A stretch of DNA of 64,000 nucleotides from Methanoregula sp. (lineage in GTDB: Archaea > Halobacteriota > Methanomicrobia > Methanomicrobiales > Methanospirillaceae), in contig NZ_JALOCH010000003.1 of the NCBI RefSeq assembly GCF_023227875.1, positions 198,326-262,325 on the forward strand. The letters run 5' to 3'. Position 1 is the first letter of the stretch. Each line of letters starts with the position of its first letter. This document shows positions 60,093 to 64,000 of the stretch, one piece after another. The translations under genes were made by a program, and so were the position numbers. The notes beneath the pieces are model-generated. The model worked only from the letters and a program-made list of their open reading frames with translations. It was not told the origin of the DNA and ran no database searches.

Positions 60093-60692
60093 ATGGACAG
60101 CCACAGGGTGCAGGAAATGATGCTGTTGATGGCATCGAAGATCCGGGCGATTGCGAACAAAATATCTGACAACGACGTCGAGAAATTTATTGCCGAACTG
60201 CTGGACGCAAAGCGAGTCTACGTGATCGGCGCCGGGCGCTCGGGACTCGTTGCCAAGGCGTTTGCGATGCGGCTGATGCACCTTGGCCTGAAGGCGTACG
60301 TGGTCGGCGAGACGATCACGCCTGCCCTGAGCCCCGGGGATGTCATGGTGATCTTCTCCGGCTCCGGCAGGACGAAGACCGTGGCGGATATTGCCGAGAC
60401 CGCAAAGGACATCGGGGCCCACATCTGCCTCATCTCCTCCAACGCGGATTCACGGATCGGGAAGATTGCGGACTGCATCGTCATCATTGAGCACCACCGC
60501 GACGAAGTCGAAGACGATACCGTGGAGTTCGAGATCCGGCAGATGATGGGCGAGCACAAGTCCTTTGCACCGCTCGGCACCCTCTTCGAGACCGCGTCCA
60601 TGATCTTTTCCGATGCCGTCATCTCGCGGCTTATGGAAATAACGAAGACGGACGAGACTGCCCTCAAGAACCGGCATACGAATATCGAGTAG
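60093..60692 (+). CDS. hxlB: 6-phospho-3-hexuloisomerase (PHI)
   Basis: A 199-residue SIS-domain isomerase converting hexulose-6-phosphate and fructose-6-phosphate. It is used by methanogens for formaldehyde handling and ribulose-phosphate supply. Sequence marks are RVYVIGAGRSGLVAKAFAMR, MHLGLKAYVVGETITPAL and FSGSGRTKTVADIAETAK. Length is typical. GAGAAGC precedes the ATG. Aminotransferase and M42 peptidase genes follow on the same strand within 15 bp each. Confidence 0.92.
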   Translation: MDSHRVQEMMLLMASKIRAIANKISDNDVEKFIAELLDAKRVYVIGAGRSGLVAKAFAMRLMHLGLKAYVVGETITPALSPGDVMVIFSGSGRTKTVADIAETAKDIGAHICLISSNADSRIGKIADCIVIIEHHRDEVEDDTVEFEIRQMMGEHKSFAPLGTLFETASMIFSDAVISRLMEITKTDETALKNRHTNIE

Positions 60693-60706
60693 ACAGGAAG
60701 TGACCT

Positions 60707-61810
60707 ATGGGCATGAAATTCTCTGAACGGGTGGCGGGGATCGAGATCTCCGGCATCCGGAAAATTTTCGAAGCGGCAGGACCGGACTCCATCAACATGG
60801 GGCTTGGCCAGCCGGATTTTGACACCCCGCAGCATATCAAGGATGCAGCGATCAAGGCGATCCAGGACGGAAAGACCGGGTACACCACGAACAACGGCCT
60901 CCCGGAACTCCGGGCTGCGATCAGCAGAAAATTCAAAAACGAGAACGGGATCAAGTACCACCCGGACCAGCTCATCGTCACGGCCGGTGCAAGCGAGGCA
61001 CTCCATATCGTGATGCAGGCGCTCCTCAACCCCGGCGACCGCGTCCTCTGCCCCGACCCGGGTTTTGTCTCGTACGCGTCGCTTGCCACCATTGCCGGGG
61101 GGACCCCGGTCAGCGTCCCGCTCACAAAGACCCTTCATATCGATGTCGAGAAGGCAAAGGCCCTGATGGGTGGCACAAAGCTCTTTGTCTTAAACTCCCC
61201 CGGTAACCCGACCGGTGCAGTCGAGAACGAGGAATCGGTCAGGGCGATTGTCGAGTATGCCGCAGACAAGGGCGTCACGGTCGTATCCGATGAGGTGTAC
61301 GAACATTTCATCTACGGCAAGAAGCACGTGAGCGCTGCAAAATTCGGCGACAACGTGATCACCATCAACGCCACGAGCAAGACCTACGCGATGACCGGCT
61401 GGCGCCTCGGTTATCTTGCGGCATCGCCCGAGATCATCGGGCAGTGCCTCAAGGTCCACCAGTACTGCCAGGCCTGCGCCACGTCGATCTCCCAGTATGC
61501 GGCCCTTGCCGCGTACGAGGGCAACCAGGGTGCGGTTGCGGTCATGCGGGACGAGTACGAGGCACGCCGCGACCTCATCTGGAAGGGCCTTTCCGACTTG
61601 GGCCTGCCCTTCCCGAAACCGGAAGGTGCGTTCTATGCCTTTGTCCCGATGAAGCCGGCACTGACGGAGAAGATCATCGCAAAGGGCGTCATCGTGGTCC
61701 CCGGCTCCGCATTCGGCGCCAATGCGCCGGAGTACACCCGTTTCAGTTATGCCACATCGCGACAGAATATAATGACCGCTCTTGAACGGATCGAAAAACT
61801 CGTGAAGTGA
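60707..61810 (+). CDS. PLP-dependent aminotransferase, class I/II (aspartate-type fold)
   Basis: A 367-residue aminotransferase. The PLP lysine is in NATSKTYAMTGWRLGYLA, the substrate and cofactor motifs in MGLGQPDFDTP, TAGASEALHIVMQALL and NSPGNPTGAVEN, with SDEVYEHFIYG before the lysine. Aspartate, aromatic and branched-chain activities cannot be separated from sequence. GGAAGTGACC is the ribosome site. It lies 14 bp after hxlB and 4 bp before the M42 gene. Confidence 0.9.
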   Translation: MGMKFSERVAGIEISGIRKIFEAAGPDSINMGLGQPDFDTPQHIKDAAIKAIQDGKTGYTTNNGLPELRAAISRKFKNENGIKYHPDQLIVTAGASEALHIVMQALLNPGDRVLCPDPGFVSYASLATIAGGTPVSVPLTKTLHIDVEKAKALMGGTKLFVLNSPGNPTGAVENEESVRAIVEYAADKGVTVVSDEVYEHFIYGKKHVSAAKFGDNVITINATSKTYAMTGWRLGYLAASPEIIGQCLKVHQYCQACATSISQYAALAAYEGNQGAVAVMRDEYEARRDLIWKGLSDLGLPFPKPEGAFYAFVPMKPALTEKIIAKGVIVVPGSAFGANAPEYTRFSYATSRQNIMTALERIEKLVK

Positions 61811-61814
61811 TATC

Positions 61815-62852
61815 ATGGTAAAGGAACTCCTGGCAAAATTATCCAATGCCCACGGTGTCTCGGGCAGCGAAGGCAGCGTATTGTCGATAATAAAGAAGGA
61901 ACTCAAGGGCCACGTGGACGAGATCCGCGAAGACTCGATGGGCAACCTGATCGCCATTAAGAAAGGGAACAAGTTCAAGGTGATGCTCGCCGCCCACATG
62001 GACGAGATCGGCCTGATGGTGAAGTTCGTGGATGAGAAAGGATTTCTCCGGTTCGTTGCTCTGGGCGGATGGTACGGCCCCACGCTCTACAACCAGCGCG
62101 TGGTCCTGCACTCAACGAAGGGCCCGGTGTACGGGGTCATCGGAGGCAAACCCCCGCACATGATGGATGCCGAAGAGAGCAAGAAAGGCGTCAAGATCGA
62201 TGACATGTTTATCGATGTCGGCGCCACGAACCGGCAGGAAGTGGAAGTGCTGGGTGTTGACGTGGGGACCCCGGTAACCATTGACCGGGAATTCACGGAA
62301 CTCGGGTACGGCCGCGTGACCGGCAAGGCATTCGACAACCGGGCCGGGGTTGCGATGCTGATCAAGACCATGCAGGAGGTCAAATCCCCGCTCACGATCT
62401 GTGCGGTCTTCACGGTACAGGAAGAAGTCGGTCTCAAGGGAGCAAGGACGAGCGCTTATACGCTCGAACCTGACTGCGCCATCGCCACCGATGTCACGAT
62501 CCCCGGCGACCACCCGGGCATCGAGATGAAGGACGCCCCGGTTGAGATGGGGAAAGGCCCGGTCGTCACGATTGTTGACGCCAGCGGCCGCGGGCTCATT
62601 GCAAGCAGGAAGGTCGTGAGCTGGCTCAAGGAAGCGGCGGACAACGAGAGCATCCCGATGCAGCTCGAAGTCGGCAGTGGCGGGACAACCGATGCCACCG
62701 CGATCCACCTGACGAAGGGCGGCATCCCGAGCACCACGATGAGTATCCCGACCCGGTACATCCACTCGCCGGTCGAAGTCCTCGATCTCCGGGACCTCGA
62801 GGCCGCGGTGCAGCTGCTGGTCGCTGCGCTGAAGAAGAAGCCAGCGCTGTAA
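61815..62852 (+). CDS. M42-family metallo-aminopeptidase (TET/FrvX-like)
   Basis: A 345-residue dinuclear zinc peptidase that forms large tetrahedral TET-type assemblies in archaea and trims peptides. Metal and catalytic motifs are LAAHMDEIGLMVKFV, GKAFDNRAGVAMLI, TVQEEVGLKGARTSAYTL and CAIATDVTIPGD. The ATG is 4 bp after the aminotransferase stop. Its TAA (62850-62852) lies inside the 8-bp target of the insertion sequence, whose duplication left the gene intact. Confidence 0.93.
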   Translation: MVKELLAKLSNAHGVSGSEGSVLSIIKKELKGHVDEIREDSMGNLIAIKKGNKFKVMLAAHMDEIGLMVKFVDEKGFLRFVALGGWYGPTLYNQRVVLHSTKGPVYGVIGGKPPHMMDAEESKKGVKIDDMFIDVGATNRQEVEVLGVDVGTPVTIDREFTELGYGRVTGKAFDNRAGVAMLIKTMQEVKSPLTICAVFTVQEEVGLKGARTSAYTLEPDCAIATDVTIPGDHPGIEMKDAPVEMGKGPVVTIVDASGRGLIASRKVVSWLKEAADNESIPMQLEVGSGGTTDATAIHLTKGGIPSTTMSIPTRYIHSPVEVLDLRDLEAAVQLLVAALKKKPAL

Positions 62853-62856
62853 TTTT
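62849..62856. repeat. Left target-site duplication of the IS
   Basis: GTAATTTT here is repeated at 63862-63869. This 8-bp duplication brackets the element exactly. Confidence 0.85.
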
Positions 62857-63861
62857 GGCTCTGTAGAAATGCTGAGTTCACAGAAGTAAAACAGTGACAG
62901 AAAGATCTAAGGTACAGTGCCTCCTTATTTTGTTATGCTACTAACGATAAGGAGGCAAACTAATGTCGGCAAACCGGTATATCAGGTTTGTTGAATTATC
63001 CTCTGGCCTAATCAGAGACTCCCGCATTCCACTTTTTTCATCGAAGTTCTCGAAGAAAACCTATACGCAACATCAGTTACTCACGCTCCTTCTCCTGAAA
63101 GAGTATTTGTCAGAAGATTATCGGGATGCGGTTGAACTTGCGGAGATAATGGATTTAATTCGTGCAAAGATCCATCTCGATAACGTACCTCATTTTACAA
63201 CAATCCACAAGTTCAGTCAACGGATAAGATCCACGACATTCACCCGGATACTGAACCGACTTGTAAAAATGTTTTACGACTGGGGTGAGAGGATTCCCAG
63301 TACTGCAATTGATTCCTCAGGGTTCACCAGCTCGTATGCCAGCCACTACTATTCCTGGAGAACGGATAAAATGAGAAAACGGTTCCTGAAAACTTCTGTC
63401 TCTGTCGATACAAATCAACAGATTATTACCGGTCTGAAGATCTCCCAACATCCGGTTCATGATAGCATTCACGCCAGAACTCTCCTCAAACAATGTCACA
63501 GGACCAGACCCTCTGACCTCTATGTCATGGACAAAGCATACGACTCCGAAGAGATCCATGAACTCGTTTGGGATACGCTGAATGCCTGCTCGCTTATCCC
63601 AGTCCGAAACAGAAAACGGAAGCGGATCTCCGGATATTATCGTCAACGGATCGCTCAATCTTTTGACGAGGAAAAATACCATCAGAGAAACAAAGTCGAA
63701 ACCGTCTTCTCTGTCCTAAAACGAAAGTTCGGGGAAGCTCTCAAAGCTCGTCAATACCGGCAACAGGTCAAGGAAATTAAAATCAAAGTGATTCTCTACA
63801 ACATCTCAAAAATGATCTCTTCTTTGTGCGCTCTCCTTTTATTGAGGAATTCTACAGAGCC
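62857..63861 (+). mobile_element. IS5-family (ISH1-like) insertion sequence, intact
   Basis: A 1005-bp element. Terminal inverted repeats are GGCTCTGTAGAA at the left and its complement TTCTACAGAGCC at the right (12 bp perfect). It is flanked by 8-bp duplications GTAATTTT. The size, one transposase ORF and 8-bp duplication match the ISH1 group of IS5. Both duplication copies are unmutated, suggesting a recent insertion. Confidence 0.9.
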
Positions 63862-63865
63862 GTAA
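62963..63865 (+). CDS. IS5-family DDE transposase
   Basis: A 300-residue transposase. The catalytic triad is Asp in [12 protein letters not shown], Asp in [13 protein letters not shown] and Glu in [18 protein letters not shown], with the Y-x2-R-x3-E like spacing of IS5 elements. AAGGAGG lies before ATG 62963. The stop codon TAA (63863-63865) falls in the right target duplication rather than in the element, so the protein end depends on the insertion site. Not truncated. Confidence 0.93.
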   Translation: MSANRYIRFVELSSGLIRDSRIPLFSSKFSKKTYTQHQLLTLLLLKEYLSEDYRDAVELAEIMDLIRAKIHLDNVPHFTTIHKFSQRIRSTTFTRILNRLVKMFYDWGERIPSTAIDSSGFTSSYASHYYSWRTDKMRKRFLKTSVSVDTNQQIITGLKISQHPVHDSIHARTLLKQCHRTRPSDLYVMDKAYDSEEIHELVWDTLNACSLIPVRNRKRKRISGYYRQRIAQSFDEEKYHQRNKVETVFSVLKRKFGEALKARQYRQQVKEIKIKVILYNISKMISSLCALLLLRNSTEP

Positions 63866-63869
63866 TTTT
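63862..63869. repeat. Right target-site duplication of the IS
   Basis: GTAATTTT, identical to 62849-62856. It supplies the transposase stop codon. Confidence 0.85.
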
Positions 63870-63880
63870 TTTATTTTTTT

Positions 63881-63948
63881 GCTCTGTAGAAAACCTTCAC
63901 GAAGAAAAATTGTAAGAACCTGTGAAGGTTACAGACAATCATTTTCAA
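63881..63948. repeat. Second IS-end-like sequence with an inverted repeat
   Basis: GCTCTGTAGAAA (from 63881) matches the left IS end but is followed by different DNA. AACCTTCAC and GTGAAGGTT lie shortly after as perfect 9-bp inverted arms. It may be the end of a related element that continues past the window, or a remnant. The last bases to 64000 show no gene. Confidence 0.45.
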
Positions 63949-64000
63949 GGAGATTTCTTTCAGTTGTATAAGAAATCGTCGAGCTTTGAGATCACTCCCG

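Overview
The window comes from a hydrogenotrophic methanogen of the order Methanomicrobiales, most likely Methanoregulaceae (Methanoregula-like). Supporting genes are a transcription factor S, a TATA-binding protein, archaeosortase A, a pyruvoyl-dependent arginine decarboxylase, an anaerobic cobalamin operon, a DUF3821/PEGA surface protein and HTH-PAS sensor kinases. Promoters are archaeal: TATA boxes lie about 25 nt before the expected start, and many transcripts look leaderless. The core is GC-rich and gene-dense. About 20.2-26.9 kb is an AT-rich accessory island.

Layout. 0-10 kb: an acetate-uptake (SatP/YaaH) gene cut by the window edge with two tiny upstream ORFs, a sensor kinase and a lone receiver protein, a type IIB Ca2+ ATPase, a MurG-like glycosyltransferase, a DrrAB-type ABC exporter and a cupin. 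10-20 kb: two methyltransferases, pth2-truD, sppA, a RibD-like reductase, a CDP-alcohol phosphatidyltransferase facing archaeosortase A, TFS, an AIM24 protein, a DUF2202 lipoprotein, and a MarR regulator beside an SRPBCC gene with a clear palindromic operator. 20-27 kb (accessory): hicB with a broken hicA, clusters of palindromes, a 33-bp-period tandem repeat, a TBP gene with a degenerate tandem half-copy, four copies of a ~40-bp dispersed repeat, a GIY-YIG protein, an HNH/zinc-ribbon protein and a large AAA-TOPRIM ATPase.

26.9-32.6 kb: a tightly overlapping cobalamin operon, cbiT-L-F-G-H-C-D-E. 32.7-47.5 kb: DNA repair genes (a MutY-like protein, mutL, mutS), an M50-like protease, a YyaL thioredoxin-domain protein, a 2H-ligase/phosphoesterase fusion, a HAD hydrolase, pdaD, a relE remnant and an AbrB-type regulator with an operator. 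47.6-55.7 kb: a six-gene minus-strand operon with a full-length bacterial-type acetyl-CoA synthase (AcsB), both corrinoid iron-sulfur protein subunits, a corrinoid activator (RACo-like), a short MetE-like methyltransferase and a CooC/AcsF ATPase, but no CO dehydrogenase catalytic subunit. 55.9-64 kb: the surface protein, an ACT-ACT-metallo-beta-lactamase fusion, an orphan Dam methylase, hxlB, an aminotransferase, an M42 peptidase and an intact IS5/ISH1-like element with an 8-bp target duplication.

The parts connect in a plausible way. The cobalamin operon supplies the corrinoid used by the corrinoid iron-sulfur protein. The acs-type operon could split acetyl-CoA, made from imported acetate, to hand a methyl group to the MetE-like protein for methionine. 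That pathway is an inference from gene content and is the most interesting hypothesis here.
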